Source: Streptomyces sp. NBC_00247
GTDB lineage: Bacteria > Actinomycetota > Actinomycetes > Streptomycetales > Streptomycetaceae
DNA length: 64,000 nt
Direction: 5' to 3'
NCBI RefSeq assembly: GCF_036188265.1
Contig: NZ_CP108093.1
Span: 6,601,001-6,665,000 of the forward strand
In this document: positions 44,351 to 53,859 of the stretch, piece by piece
Position numbering within the stretch: the stretch's first letter is position 1
Layout: each line of letters opens with the position of its first letter
Position numbers and translations under genes: made by a program
The notes under the pieces: model-generated
What the model was told of the DNA's origin: nothing
The model's database searches: none
Seen by the model: only the letters and a program-made list of their open reading frames with translations

Positions 44351-45802
44351 ATGGACGTCCACGTCAGGCTGGACGGGCAGCGCGACCTGTCCGGCCAGAT
44401 CTACCGCCAGCTCCGCACCGCGATCCATGACGGACTGTTACGGCCCGGCGATTCGCTGCCCCCGACCCGAGAGTTGGCCCGCTGCCTCGCGGTGGCCCGC
44501 AACACCGTCGGCGTCGCCTACGAACGGCTTGTCGCCGAGGGGTACGCGGACAGCAGGGTCGGCTCCGGGACCTATGTGCGTACGACGGGCCTGCCCACGC
44601 GCGGGCCCGCGACCACCATCGACACCACCGGTACGGGACTGCGCCCCCGTGCCCTGTGGGCCGGCTTGTCTCCATGGGCGGCCCCGAAGACCGCGGAACC
44701 GGCCAGGGCGGCCCACGACTTCCGGGTGGGCCTGCCGGATGCCCGGCTCTTCCCGTACGCCGCCTGGCGTCCCTTGATCGCCCGGGAACTGCGTCTTTCG
44801 GCAGCCGGTTCGGTCGGGTACGGCGATCCGTCCGGCCACGCCGGGCTGCGGACCGCACTCGCGCGACACATCGGACTTTCACGCGGGGTGCGGACCGGCC
44901 CGGACGATGTGCTGGTGACCACCAGCACGCAGCAGGCCCTGGACCTCATCGGGCGGGTACTGCTCGAACCGGGCGACCGGGTGGCCGTGGAAGAGCCCGG
45001 CTACCCGCCGGCCCGGCTGCCGTTCCTGGCGCAGGGCGCCGAGGTCACAGGGGTACCGGTGGACGCCGAGGGCCTGCTCGTGGACGCCCTCCCACCGGAC
45101 ACCCGCGTCGTGTACGTCACCCCCGCCCACCAGTTCCCGCTCGGCATGCCGATGTCGCTTCGGCGCAGAACGGCACTGCTGCGCTGGGCACGAGAGCACG
45201 GCGCGGCAGTGATCGAGGACGACTACGACAGCGAATTCCGGTTCGGCGGGCGGCCGGTCGAGACGCTGCACAGTCTGGACCGGGACGGACACGTCATCTA
45301 TGTGGGGTCGTTCTCCAAGGTGATGCTGCCCTCGCTGCGCGTTGGTCTCCTGGTGGCTCCCGCCCCGCTGCGCACCGCACTGCGCACTGCCAAATACACC
45401 GCGGACTGGCACACGGCGGTGCCCGCGCAGGCGGCGCTCGCCCGCTTCGTGGACGACGGGTTGCTCGCCCGGCACATCCGCCGGATGCAGCACACGTACG
45501 CGGGCCGGCACCACGTCATCACCCGCGCGCTCACTGAGCACTTCACGGACCTGGTCGAGCTGGTGCCGTCCGCCGCGGGACTGCACGTGACGGCATTCAC
45601 CCGGGGCCGCCTCGCCGACCCCGACGCCCTCGCGGACCGGGCCGGCCGGGCGCGGGCATCCGGCGTGGCGGTCCACACCCTGGCGGAGGTCGCCGCGAAC
45701 CGCTCCGCGCGCCCGGGCTTCGTCTTCGGCTACGGCTCGATCAGCGCCCCGGACATCGAGGCGGGCCTGCACTGCGTACTCGGCCCGCCCAAGGACCTTT
45801 GA
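44351..45802 (+). CDS. MocR/PdxR-family regulator with aminotransferase-like domain
   Basis: 483 residues. An N-terminal GntR winged helix (about 12-75, PTRELARCLAVARNTVGVAY) is fused to a fold-type I aminotransferase domain. VIEDDYDSEFRF holds the PLP-contacting Asp and YVGSFSKVMLPSLRVG the PLP lysine. Such proteins use PLP or an amino compound as ligand. Divergent from the TIGR03086 gene, which it may regulate together with itself. Its last 62 bp overlap the 3' end of the EamA gene on the other strand. Confidence 0.92.
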   Translation: MDVHVRLDGQRDLSGQIYRQLRTAIHDGLLRPGDSLPPTRELARCLAVARNTVGVAYERLVAEGYADSRVGSGTYVRTTGLPTRGPATTIDTTGTGLRPRALWAGLSPWAAPKTAEPARAAHDFRVGLPDARLFPYAAWRPLIARELRLSAAGSVGYGDPSGHAGLRTALARHIGLSRGVRTGPDDVLVTTSTQQALDLIGRVLLEPGDRVAVEEPGYPPARLPFLAQGAEVTGVPVDAEGLLVDALPPDTRVVYVTPAHQFPLGMPMSLRRRTALLRWAREHGAAVIEDDYDSEFRFGGRPVETLHSLDRDGHVIYVGSFSKVMLPSLRVGLLVAPAPLRTALRTAKYTADWHTAVPAQAALARFVDDGLLARHIRRMQHTYAGRHHVITRALTEHFTDLVELVPSAAGLHVTAFTRGRLADPDALADRAGRARASGVAVHTLAEVAANRSARPGFVFGYGSISAPDIEAGLHCVLGPPKDL

Positions 45803-46859
45803 ACGCGAGAGCAAACATCTGCACACGGCTCGCCCAATACAGCACCACCACGACGACGTTCTGGACGGGTCGGACAACGCCGCCGGGAGCCGTTGCGGCG
45901 GCGTTGTTCGCGCACTGTGCAGGAATCAGGGCGGGACTGCTCGGACTAGCTTTCCTGGGCGAGCCGTTGGCGGCGATGCTTGCGTTCGGTGCGCTCAGGG
46001 CGTGAGCGCGTCGCTGGCCGAAGACGACTCCTGCCGCAACCAGGAGGGCGCCGACGACATCGGCGGGGCCTGCCTGGCCGAGGCCGAATGTGACGGCGGT
46101 GAGCAGTGCGCCTACCGGCACGAGACCGGCGAAGAGACCCGCGCGGTCCGCGCCGAGTCGGCGGAGCGCGTCGTACCAGAGGAAGAAGGCGGCGGCGGTG
46201 ACGATGGCTCCGAGGTAGGCGAAGGCGGCTGCCTGGCTGGGCGTGGGTATCCGCAGTGCGTCCGTGCCCTCCAGAGCGAGGCCCGTGGCCAGCAGTATGG
46301 GCACCGCCAGGGCGGCGGGGTAGGCGGCGACCCGCAGGGGTCCGAGCTTGGGCAGGAGCGGAACGGCGAGCAGGGAGAAGGCCACCTCGCCGGCGAGTGC
46401 GCCCAGGGAAAGCAACAGGCCCTTCGCGCTGCCCGAGCCGAGGCCCGCGGCGACGGCGGTGCCCAGTGCCACCACGAGCGCGGCGCCGACGGCACGGGGT
46501 GTGGGGCGTCGGCGTTCCATCAGCGGCCCGGCGAGGGCCATGACGAGGGGGACAGCTCCGATCACGGTGCCGATCATGGCGGGGCCTGCGTGACGGGTGG
46601 CTTCAACGAGGAAGAGATTGAACCCGGCCAGGCCGGTGGCGGCCAGGGCGACCAGGAGCAGGGCGTCACGCACGGTCAGACGGACGCGGGGCGGACGCTG
46701 CTGGCGTAAGACGGCGAACAGAATCACCGCGGCGAGCGCGTAGCGCAGGGCCTGTCCGGTGAAGACCGGGAAGTCGGCGACGGTGGCGGAGATCGCGGTC
46801 GATGTGCCGACGAGCAGCATCGCCGAGGCAGCGCCGACGGTGGCGGCTGAGAATTTCAT
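45741..46859 (-). CDS. EamA/DMT-family exporter with run-on C-terminus
   Basis: 372 residues. Ten membrane helices in two EamA repeats occupy residues 1-300 (second repeat contains YLGAIVTAAAFFLWYDALRR and the end GALLVAAGVVFGQRR). The remaining 70 residues are low-complexity and read through into the 3' end of the convergent MocR gene, so the original stop codon is probably lost. Its ATG overlaps the SDR stop (ATGA), forming an operon with the SDR gene. Confidence 0.88.
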   Translation of the reverse strand: MKFSAATVGAASAMLLVGTSTAISATVADFPVFTGQALRYALAAVILFAVLRQQRPPRVRLTVRDALLLVALAATGLAGFNLFLVEATRHAGPAMIGTVIGAVPLVMALAGPLMERRRPTPRAVGAALVVALGTAVAAGLGSGSAKGLLLSLGALAGEVAFSLLAVPLLPKLGPLRVAAYPAALAVPILLATGLALEGTDALRIPTPSQAAAFAYLGAIVTAAAFFLWYDALRRLGADRAGLFAGLVPVGALLTAVTFGLGQAGPADVVGALLVAAGVVFGQRRAHALSAPNASIAANGSPRKASPSSPALIPAQCANNAAATAPGGVVRPVQNVVVVVLYWASRVQMFALAFKGPWAGRVRSAGPPRCPGR

Positions 46860-47668
46860 GCGGCGCGCTCCGGCAGTGTCGAGGTGGTGGGGGACAGAAC
46901 CTTGCGGGTGATGCGTTCGGAGATGGCGGCGACCACGGTTCGGGGGCGGCGCGGTGTCAGGTGCGCGGTCAGTGCGTTGTTGAGTCCGGGGGCGACGTAG
47001 CCGCGGTCGCGGTCCAGCGCGCGCAGTGCGGCGCGCACGACGGGTTCGGGGGTCGTCATGGAACCGGTGACGGCTGCCCGGCGGGTGCCGATGATCTCGA
47101 AGAACGCGGTCTCGACCGGTCCGGGGCACAAGGTGAGCACACGGATGCCTCGTCGGCGGTACTCCTGGCGCAGGGCGAGGCCAAAGTTCAGCACGAACGC
47201 CTTGGACGCGCCGTAGACGGCGAAGTACGGGGAGGGCTGGAAGGCCGCGTTGGAAGCGACGTTGACGACCGAGCCGTGGCCGCGCTCCAGCATGCCGGGC
47301 AACAGTTCATGGGTGAGGTCGACGAGTGCGACCACATTCACCATCAGCTGGTCGTGATCGCGGGCCCCGGAGATCTCCTCGAAGCGGCCGCAGGTACCGA
47401 AGCCGGCGTTGTTGACCAGCAGGTCGACGTTCAGCCCGCGGGCGGCCAGCTGTTCGGCGATGCAGCGGGCCGCATCCGGCTCGGCGAGGTCCTGGACCAG
47501 CACATGCGCGTGGACGCCGTGTTCGGCGATCAGACGCTCGGCGAGGGAGGCCAGCCGATCGCCGGAGCGCGCCACCAGGATCACGTCGCACCCGCGGGCG
47601 GCGAGCTGCGCGGCGAACTCAACGCCGAGGCCGGACGACGCTCCGGTGACAAGAGCAGTGGTGTGCAC
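46856..47668 (-). CDS. Short-chain dehydrogenase/reductase
   Basis: 270 residues. Classical SDR: nucleotide-binding TGASSGLGVEFA, NNAG in LLVNNAGFGTCG, catalytic Ser (SVVNVASNAAFQ) and Y-x-x-x-K (YGASKAFVLNF). NADP-type by its Arg after the second strand. The GTG at 47668 has AAGGAG five bases upstream; the TTG at 47692 is less likely. First gene of an operon with the EamA exporter, divergent from a TetR gene. Confidence 0.92.
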   Translation of the reverse strand: MHTTALVTGASSGLGVEFAAQLAARGCDVILVARSGDRLASLAERLIAEHGVHAHVLVQDLAEPDAARCIAEQLAARGLNVDLLVNNAGFGTCGRFEEISGARDHDQLMVNVVALVDLTHELLPGMLERGHGSVVNVASNAAFQPSPYFAVYGASKAFVLNFGLALRQEYRRRGIRVLTLCPGPVETAFFEIIGTRRAAVTGSMTTPEPVVRAALRALDRDRGYVAPGLNNALTAHLTPRRPRTVVAAISERITRKVLSPTTSTLPERAA

Positions 47669-47724
47669 GGGGTCTCCTTCAGTCGCGAACAACTGCGGCG
47701 AGTATGCATCAGAAAATGAATGAA

Positions 47725-47744
47725 CTGCAACATCAATGATGCAG
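47725..47744. promoter_or_regulatory. Palindromic operator in the SDR/TetR intergenic region
   Basis: CTGCAACATCAATGATGCAG contains CATCA-A-TGATG and outer CTGCA/TGCAG pairs. A wider pair GATGC/GCATC follows at 47739-47765. This AT-rich gap lies between a TetR gene and its probable target operon. Confidence 0.5.
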
Positions 47745-47808
47745 ATATGAATCGGATAGCATCGCTCATGTATTGGTTACCTGGGCAAGTGATAGACCGG
47801 GAGGCACG

Positions 47809-48384
47809 ATGAGTGAGACGGCGCCACGAGCGTTGCGGGCGGACGCAGAGCGCAGCGTGCGCGCGATTCTGGAGGCGGCCGAGCGGGTGCTCGCCGAAGA
47901 CCCGGGCGCCTCGATGGAGCAGATCGCCGCAGCCGCCGGAGTGGCCCGCACGACGATCCACCGCCGGTTCGCCAATCGACAGGCCCTGATCGAGGCGCTC
48001 GCCTTGTCCGCAGCCCGCCAACTCGCCCAGGCGGTGGCCGACGGCCGCCCGGACACCGCGCCGCCACGTGTGGCGATGCACCGGATCACGGCCAACGTGC
48101 TCCAGGTGAAGAGCGCCTGGGCGTTCGCCCTGGAACAGCCGGCGGACCCCGGCAACGACGCTGGCGCCCTCCACCAGGACATCGACCGCAACTGCATCGC
48201 CGTGCTGAAGCGGGCCCAGGACGACAAGCTCATCGACGAAGCGGCCGACCTCGATTGGGTGCGCCGGGTCTACTACGCACTCATCGGGGAGTCCCTGCAC
48301 GGCAACACCGACGGCGCCGACCCGGACACGCTTGCCGTTCGCATCATCGACACCCTGCTGCACGGCGCTGGGCCTGCTGCCTGA
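47809..48384 (+). CDS. TetR-family regulator
   Basis: 191 residues. N-terminal TetR domain (ASMEQIAAAAGVARTTIHRR, then FANRQALIEAL, residues about 40-70). The start at 47809 is set by GGGAGG seven bases upstream. Divergent from the SDR-EamA operon, which it likely represses; an exporter plus reductase under TetR control suggests response to a toxic carbonyl compound or drug. Confidence 0.9.
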   Translation: MSETAPRALRADAERSVRAILEAAERVLAEDPGASMEQIAAAAGVARTTIHRRFANRQALIEALALSAARQLAQAVADGRPDTAPPRVAMHRITANVLQVKSAWAFALEQPADPGNDAGALHQDIDRNCIAVLKRAQDDKLIDEAADLDWVRRVYYALIGESLHGNTDGADPDTLAVRIIDTLLHGAGPAA

Positions 48385-48957
48385 ACAGAGAGTCGGCGAC
48401 GACGGCAGGCCGCGGGTCCATGCCACTCGTTGTTGAATCGAGCCAACGAGGCAGGACGCGGCTGAGCTTGTCGGGTCGAGGAACGCAGGCCAGGTTCTGG
48501 GCCCGATGGCCGGTCTTTGATGTTCATGACCGATCCCGGAGGATCAGTCCCCCGTGCCAGCCTGGAGGCGAGGTGATCGCCGGGTAGTCGCCGGCGGCGG
48601 TGCGACGGCCAAATGCGTTATGACGGCGGTCACACGCACAATCCTGGAGATGCCCCGAATTCACCCCTCCCAGTGAGCAAGGTTGCGGCCCGCAGGAGAT
48701 GCGGTGCGCGGACGGTTCCGGGCCGGTCAGACCCCATGGTCAAGGTCACCGAGCGGTGCGCACGTCGCCCGTGCGGGGCGGTTCGCGGCGCGACCAACGT
48801 GAGGCTACGGTCCAGCCCGGGCAGCCGGGCAGCCACGGTTCAGCGTGAAGTCGTCACCGTCCGAGAACTGGTCTGACGAGATCAGACCAGAGAGGTACGC
48901 CCAAGTGCTGCTGTAGAGCGACGTGTTGAGGGAGTCCGGAGGCCTAGCGTCGGCTGC
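48385..48957. other. Gap without a supported gene
   Basis: Open frames here are short shadows without homology. The only clear structure is a perfect inverted repeat at 48868-48890 before the hydrolase gene. Confidence 0.6.
48868..48890. promoter_or_regulatory. Perfect 9-bp inverted repeat upstream of the hydrolase gene
   Basis: CTGGTCTGA (48868-48876) and TCAGACCAG (48882-48890), spacer CGAGA, 67 bp before the start at 48958. Operator-like geometry. Confidence 0.5.
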
Positions 48958-50133
48958 ATGACCACCAGACACAGCAGAGTCGCTGCAGCCGCCCTCCTCG
49001 CCCTCGCCCTGTCCGTCCCGCTTTCGGGCGCCGCACCCGCCGCCCAGGGCTCGCAGGCTCCCTCCCGGGTTGCGTACACGAGCGGGTTGGCGTTGCCGCC
49101 TCCCACCGGTCCGTACCCGGTGGGCCGCCGCGCCCTGCACTTGGTCGACCGGCACCGCACCGACCCGTGGGTGCCGACGGCGGGAAACCGGGAGCTGATG
49201 GTGTCGATGTCCTACCCGGCGCGCGGTACGAGCGGTTCCCCAGCGGCATACATGACAGCCGAGGAGGCACAGCTCCTGCTGGAGGCCAGGGGGCTCGGCG
49301 GCGTGGTGCCCGCCGCGACCGTTGCAGGAGCGCGTACTCATGCTGCGGAAGGCGTGCTCCCCGCGCCGGGGCGTTTCCCCTTGGTGCTGCTCTCTCCGGG
49401 ATTCTCGATGCCGCGCACCACACTCACGTCGGTCGCCGACGATCTTGCGAGTCGCGGCTACGTCGTTGCCTCCGTGGACCACGCGTATGAATCCGTTGGT
49501 ACAGCCTTTCCTGGGGGCCGAGTGCTGACCTGTGTGGCCTGCGAACGGGTCGACACGTCCGAGGAGCAGGCAGCCGTCGTGCGCGGCCGGGCCAAGGACC
49601 TGTCCTTCGTGATCAACGAGCTGACGAAGAGCCGGCAGGCGGGGGCGCTGTCCCGCGCGATCGACCCGAGCCGGATCGGCATCGCGGGGCATTCGATCGG
49701 GGGCGCGAGCGCCGCAGAGACCATGGCAGCCGATCGCCGTGTGCGGGCCGGGGTTGACCTGGACGGTGACTTCTTCCTGCACCCTGCTGCAGCAGGGCTC
49801 GGCCGGCGCCCGTTCATGATGCTCGGCGCCGAGTCCACGCACAGCCCCGGCAGTGAGAACACCGACTGGCCCGAGGCATGGAAGCACCTCAGCGGTGGGA
49901 AACGCTGGCTGACGGTGACCGGCGCTGAGCATTTTTCTTTCACCGATCTGCCCTATCTCGCCGACCAGCTGGGTCTGTCGGACCCTGCCGTGCCGCTCTC
50001 CGGAGAACGCGGTTGGTACATCACCCGCGACTATGCAGCAGCCTTCTTCGACCTTCACCTGCGGGGCATCCCGCAGCCGATCCTCGATGGGCCCGTGGCC
50101 GCGTATCCCGAGGTCGTATTCCGGCAGCGGTGA
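48958..50133 (+). CDS. Secreted alpha/beta hydrolase (PAF-acetylhydrolase/lipase-like)
   Basis: 391 residues. Signal peptide in the first 30 residues (RVAAAALLALALSVPLSG then Ala-rich cleavage site). The nucleophile elbow is GIAGHSIGGASAAE near residue 244, the acid Asp in RAGVDLDGDFF, and His in TGAEHFSFTDLPYL. Architecture matches platelet-activating-factor acetylhydrolase-like esterases. It is monocistronic within the island. Confidence 0.88.
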   Translation: MTTRHSRVAAAALLALALSVPLSGAAPAAQGSQAPSRVAYTSGLALPPPTGPYPVGRRALHLVDRHRTDPWVPTAGNRELMVSMSYPARGTSGSPAAYMTAEEAQLLLEARGLGGVVPAATVAGARTHAAEGVLPAPGRFPLVLLSPGFSMPRTTLTSVADDLASRGYVVASVDHAYESVGTAFPGGRVLTCVACERVDTSEEQAAVVRGRAKDLSFVINELTKSRQAGALSRAIDPSRIGIAGHSIGGASAAETMAADRRVRAGVDLDGDFFLHPAAAGLGRRPFMMLGAESTHSPGSENTDWPEAWKHLSGGKRWLTVTGAEHFSFTDLPYLADQLGLSDPAVPLSGERGWYITRDYAAAFFDLHLRGIPQPILDGPVAAYPEVVFRQR

Positions 50134-50427
50134 GGTGACCGAGAAGACCCCGCCTCAGTGAGTGCCGGTGTGAGAACCTTCGAATCTCCGGCGGCGCGTC
50201 GGCCAAGGTGCTGCCGATCTCGGTGCAACAGGAACCTTGGCGCAAAGCCATGGAGGGCCCGGGCCGCTGCAATCTGCCATAACGCGGCCGGGCCCGGCAC
50301 CCCTTACTACCGCACGCTGCGGCGCCGTCGCCAGCCCACGCCGGAAGCCCCCGGACACTACACAGTCCCGCGAAGGGGCCGGAGCCACTGACATCGGCTC
50401 CTCGACGACCCCAGCTGTCGCCTTTTC

Positions 50428-50694
50428 GTGGAGCCGTACGACTCCGACGGCTTCTACCTGACGATCGAAGCGCCGGAACCAGGCGACGACGAGGCTTCGT
50501 GGGAGATCGAGGTCAGCCGTTGGGTGCCGGACGATCCCGAGGAGGAGCCCGGGAACCACACCAGCGCGACAGGCCATGCCGTGGTCGGCTGCGCCCTTCC
50601 GGTTGTGCCGACCCTTCCGGTTGTGCCGACCGCCGAGGAGATCGCTCACTTGCTGACGTCCGTGGACGAGAAGCCGCTGCTGCTCGCTGAGTAG
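50428..50694 (+). CDS. Small acidic hypothetical protein
   Basis: 88 residues from a GTG; no ribosome-binding site is clear, and the open frame extends 11 codons further up without a start (LDDPSCRLF), so the gene may be truncated at its 5' end. Acidic, no membrane segment. An 18-bp tandem repeat gives LPVVPTLPVVPT. Family not recognised. Confidence 0.4.
   Translation: MEPYDSDGFYLTIEAPEPGDDEASWEIEVSRWVPDDPEEEPGNHTSATGHAVVGCALPVVPTLPVVPTAEEIAHLLTSVDEKPLLLAE
50594..50629. repeat. 18-bp exact tandem repeat
   Basis: CCCTTCCGGTTGTGCCGA twice in succession, in frame inside the small acidic gene. Confidence 0.9.
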
Positions 50695-51538
50695 GCTGAG
50701 TCGCACGTGGGAGCAGTGCTCGCAAAGACGGCCATGGTGGTGACCGAACGCTGTGACTCGTGATCGGGGTAGCCAATGAAGCCGCGGTGCTGGCGCGGTG
50801 GGGCTGGGAACGGCCCGCCACTGCATGCCGAGCGGGTGCTTCAGCCGTGCGTTGCCACCCAGATAGGCTGAGGTTTGCTTAACGGATGTTGGTGGACACG
50901 ATTCGCGACAATGCAAACCGTCGGGTTCGTCTGTCGTTCTTCGGGTAGGGCTGCGTCTGCCGTCACTGCAGGAGTGATGTCCGGCCGCACCAAGTGGTCG
51001 AGCCACAGCTCTGGTCAGAGTGGGGTGAGCGGGGCCGGGCCCCTGATGCCGGACGAGCGCGACGGCCACCGGACGCGCCCCTGACGACTGCTGCGTATTG
51101 CGCTCCTCGTCCTGCCCTCCACGGGCAGGGCGACGGCGTCCATGGCCAAGGGCAACACGTCAGGAACACCGGTGGGTCGGCTCGTCGTGCCTGGTCCGCG
51201 TGAAGGCAACTGGTCAGCCGTTCGGCCTGGTTGGTGGCCGTGGAGTCGTACCCCACCCAGCGAGCTGGTCGGCAGCCGGGCGGGAGGAGGTCTGCGGTCC
51301 TCGCGTGTCGGCGTCCCTTCACAGTGCCTTCGGCGGCACCCGAATCCGGGGGGCGGTCACCCCGTTCCGGCACAGTCGGTCCGCGGGCCGGCCCACAAGA
51401 CGCGCGCCCGCCGCGTAAGCGCTGTCGTAGAACCTGAGGATGGCGGCGCCAGGATCCGCGGTGGCGCGCACGTCGTCATAGGGGAGCAGGGCGAGGTGTG
51501 CACCGTTGCTCTCCGTCCATCGCGCGGCGGTGGGCTGG
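50695..51538. other. Gap holding the right island repeat
   Basis: No supported gene. It contains the right 108-bp direct repeat; the rest shows only shadow frames. It ends at the transketolase stop. Confidence 0.7.
50889..50996. repeat. Right 108-bp direct repeat (candidate attR) with yjbQ 3' end
   Basis: Matches 38258-38365 at 101 of 108 positions with no gaps. It encodes VDTIRDNANRRVRLSFFG and a stop but has no upstream gene body, so it is a detached yjbQ tail. Confidence 0.85.
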
Positions 51539-53755
51539 TCAGGGGCGGTCGCCGGTGCCGGTGGTGGTGGGGGCGGAGGTGTGTTGGTGTCCTCCGGGTC
51601 GTGGTGCTTGCTGGGTGTCGCGGATGCTGTCGCGGGCGGCCTCGGCGACCGCGTCCGGGGTGATGCCGAATTCGGTGTAGAGGCGCTGGTAGTCGGCGGA
51701 GGCGCCGTAGTGCTCCAGGCTGACGATGCGTCCCGCGTCGCCGACGAGGTCGCGCCAGCCCTGCCCGACGGCGGCCTCGACGCTGACCCGGCCGCGGACG
51801 TCCGGTGGCAGGACCTGGTCCTGGTAGTCCTGGGGCTGGGCGGCGAACCACTCCCAGCACGGCATGGACACCACCCGTGCCCCGATGCCGTCGGACGCGA
51901 GCTGAGCGCGGGCGTCCAGGGCGATGTGGACCTCGGAGCCGGTTCCGATCAGGATGACGTCCGGGGCCGCCTCGTCGGGTGCATCCACCAGGACGTATCC
52001 GCCTCGGCTTGCCCTGCTCGCGGGGGAGTACTGTCCGCTGTCGCGGTCCAGGACGGGCAGGTTCTGGCGGGACAGGATGAGCCCTGCGGGGCGGTCGTCG
52101 TGTTCGAGGATGGTGCGCCAGCAGGCGGTGGTCTCGTTGGCGTCGGCCGGGCGGACCACGTCCAGGCCGGGGATGGCGCGCAGGGCCGCCAGGTGTTCGA
52201 CGGGCTGGTGGGTGGGGCCGTCCTCGCCCAGGCCGATGGAGTCGTGGGTCCAGATGTAGGTGGCGGGCAGTTTCATCAGCGCGGCCAGGCGGACGGCGGG
52301 GCGCATGTAGTCGGAGAACGTGAGGAACGTGCCGCCGTAGGGCCGGGTGAGGCTCTGCAGGGCGATTCCGTTGAGGATCGCGCCCATGGCGTGCTCGCGG
52401 ATCCCGAAGTGCAGGGTCCGGCCGTACGGGCCGCCCTTCCAGTCCTTGGTCTGCCGGTTGGCCGGCACGAAGGACGGCTCGCCGTCCATGGTGGTGTTGT
52501 TGCTGCCGGCCAGGTCGGCCGAGCCGCCCCACAGTTCCGGCAGCACCGGCGCCAGCGCGCTGAGGACCGCGCCCGAAGCCGCGCGGGTGGACATGCCCTT
52601 CTCGCTGTCCGCCGGGAAGGACGGCAGCACGTCGCTCCACCCGTCGGGCAGTTCCTGCCCGCGCAGCCGGTCCAGCAGTTCGGCCCGGTCCGGGTGGCTC
52701 TCCCGCCAGGCGGCGAACGTCTCGTTCCACCGCGCGTGCGCCTCGCGGCCGCGGTCGGCGGCTTTCCGGGTACGGGCCAGCACCGCGTTCTCGACGGTGA
52801 AGTGCGCATCGGGGTCGAAGCCCAGCACCCGCTTGGTGGCGGCGACTTCGTCCTCGCCCAGAGCGGCTCCGTGTGCCTTGCCGGAGTTCTGCTTGTTCGG
52901 GGCCGGCCAGCCGATCAGCGTGCGCAGCATGATCAGCGAAGGGCGGCCGGTCTCCTCCCGCGCTGCGCGGGTCGCCGCCAGGAGCGCGTCGACGTCCTCG
53001 ACATAGCTGCCGGTGCGCATCCAGTCGACGGTCTGCACGTGCCAGCCGTACGCGGCGAAGCGCGCGGGGACGTCCTCACTGAAGGAGACGTCGGTGTCGT
53101 CCTCGATCGAGATGTGGTTGGAGTCGTAGAACACCGTCAGGTCACCGAGTTCCTGGTGCCCGGCCAGGGACGCGGCCTCGGAGGCGACCCCTTCCATCAG
53201 GTCACCATCGGAGGCGATCACATAGACGTGGTGGTCGAAGGGGCTGGTGCCCGCCGCGGCGTCGGGGTCGAGGATGCCGCGTTCACGGCGGGCGGCCATG
53301 GCCATGCCGACCGCACTGGCCAGGCCCTGCCCCAGAGGGCCGGTGGTGATTTCCACTCCGCGGGTGTGCCGGTACTCCGGATGCCCCGGCGTCGCCGAAC
53401 CCCAGGTCCGGTACGCCTCCAGATCCGACACCTCCAGCCCGTAGCCGGCCAGGTAGAGCTGGATGTACAGGGTCAGGCTGGAGTGGCCGCAGGACAGCAC
53501 GAACCGGTCCCGGCCCAACCACTGGTCATCGGCGGGATCGTGGCGCATGACGTTCTGGAACAGCAGGTACGCCAACGGGGCCAGGCTCATCGCCGTTCCC
53601 GGGTGACCGTTGCCCACTCGCTGCACCGCGTCGGCCGCCAGCAGACGCACAGTGTCCACGGCGCGCACGTCCACCTCGTCCCAGCCCACGCGCTGGGCCA
53701 CCGGCTGCTCCACCGACCTGTCGTCCCACGCCGTAGTGGACTGCTCGTTCGTCAT
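51539..53755 (-). CDS. tkt: Transketolase
   Basis: 738 residues. Thiamine diphosphate enzyme of the pentose phosphate pathway. VGNGHPGTAMSLAPLAYLLF near residue 47, the ThDP motif SDGDLMEGVASEAA near 170, the central SADLAGSNNTTM, and FGIREHAMGAILNGI with the catalytic Glu. The last 25 residues are a non-conserved tail. Streptomyces usually carries two copies; this one lies outside the zwf/tal operon typical of the housekeeping copy, so it is probably a secondary enzyme. Monocistronic, just beyond the island. Confidence 0.95.
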   Translation of the reverse strand: MTNEQSTTAWDDRSVEQPVAQRVGWDEVDVRAVDTVRLLAADAVQRVGNGHPGTAMSLAPLAYLLFQNVMRHDPADDQWLGRDRFVLSCGHSSLTLYIQLYLAGYGLEVSDLEAYRTWGSATPGHPEYRHTRGVEITTGPLGQGLASAVGMAMAARRERGILDPDAAAGTSPFDHHVYVIASDGDLMEGVASEAASLAGHQELGDLTVFYDSNHISIEDDTDVSFSEDVPARFAAYGWHVQTVDWMRTGSYVEDVDALLAATRAAREETGRPSLIMLRTLIGWPAPNKQNSGKAHGAALGEDEVAATKRVLGFDPDAHFTVENAVLARTRKAADRGREAHARWNETFAAWRESHPDRAELLDRLRGQELPDGWSDVLPSFPADSEKGMSTRAASGAVLSALAPVLPELWGGSADLAGSNNTTMDGEPSFVPANRQTKDWKGGPYGRTLHFGIREHAMGAILNGIALQSLTRPYGGTFLTFSDYMRPAVRLAALMKLPATYIWTHDSIGLGEDGPTHQPVEHLAALRAIPGLDVVRPADANETTACWRTILEHDDRPAGLILSRQNLPVLDRDSGQYSPASRASRGGYVLVDAPDEAAPDVILIGTGSEVHIALDARAQLASDGIGARVVSMPCWEWFAAQPQDYQDQVLPPDVRGRVSVEAAVGQGWRDLVGDAGRIVSLEHYGASADYQRLYTEFGITPDAVAEAARDSIRDTQQAPRPGGHQHTSAPTTTGTGDRP

Positions 53756-53859
53756 GCGATCGCTCCTTCGTCGGGCAGGGCGGCTGCGATGGCCACCATG
53801 CGTTTCAGGCTGACTGGGGCAGGGGACCGGTCACCGCCGCAGGCTTGGGCTGCGGCGGT

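Noticed and set aside
48805..50058. Long open frame antisense to the secreted hydrolase gene
   Set aside because: Its residues are the mirror of GC-rich codons in the hydrolase gene, without any domain; the plus-strand gene has a signal peptide and catalytic motifs.
51357..52730. 457-codon open frame overlapping transketolase in another frame
   Set aside because: Arg/Pro-rich shadow composition; the transketolase frame has full-length family motifs.
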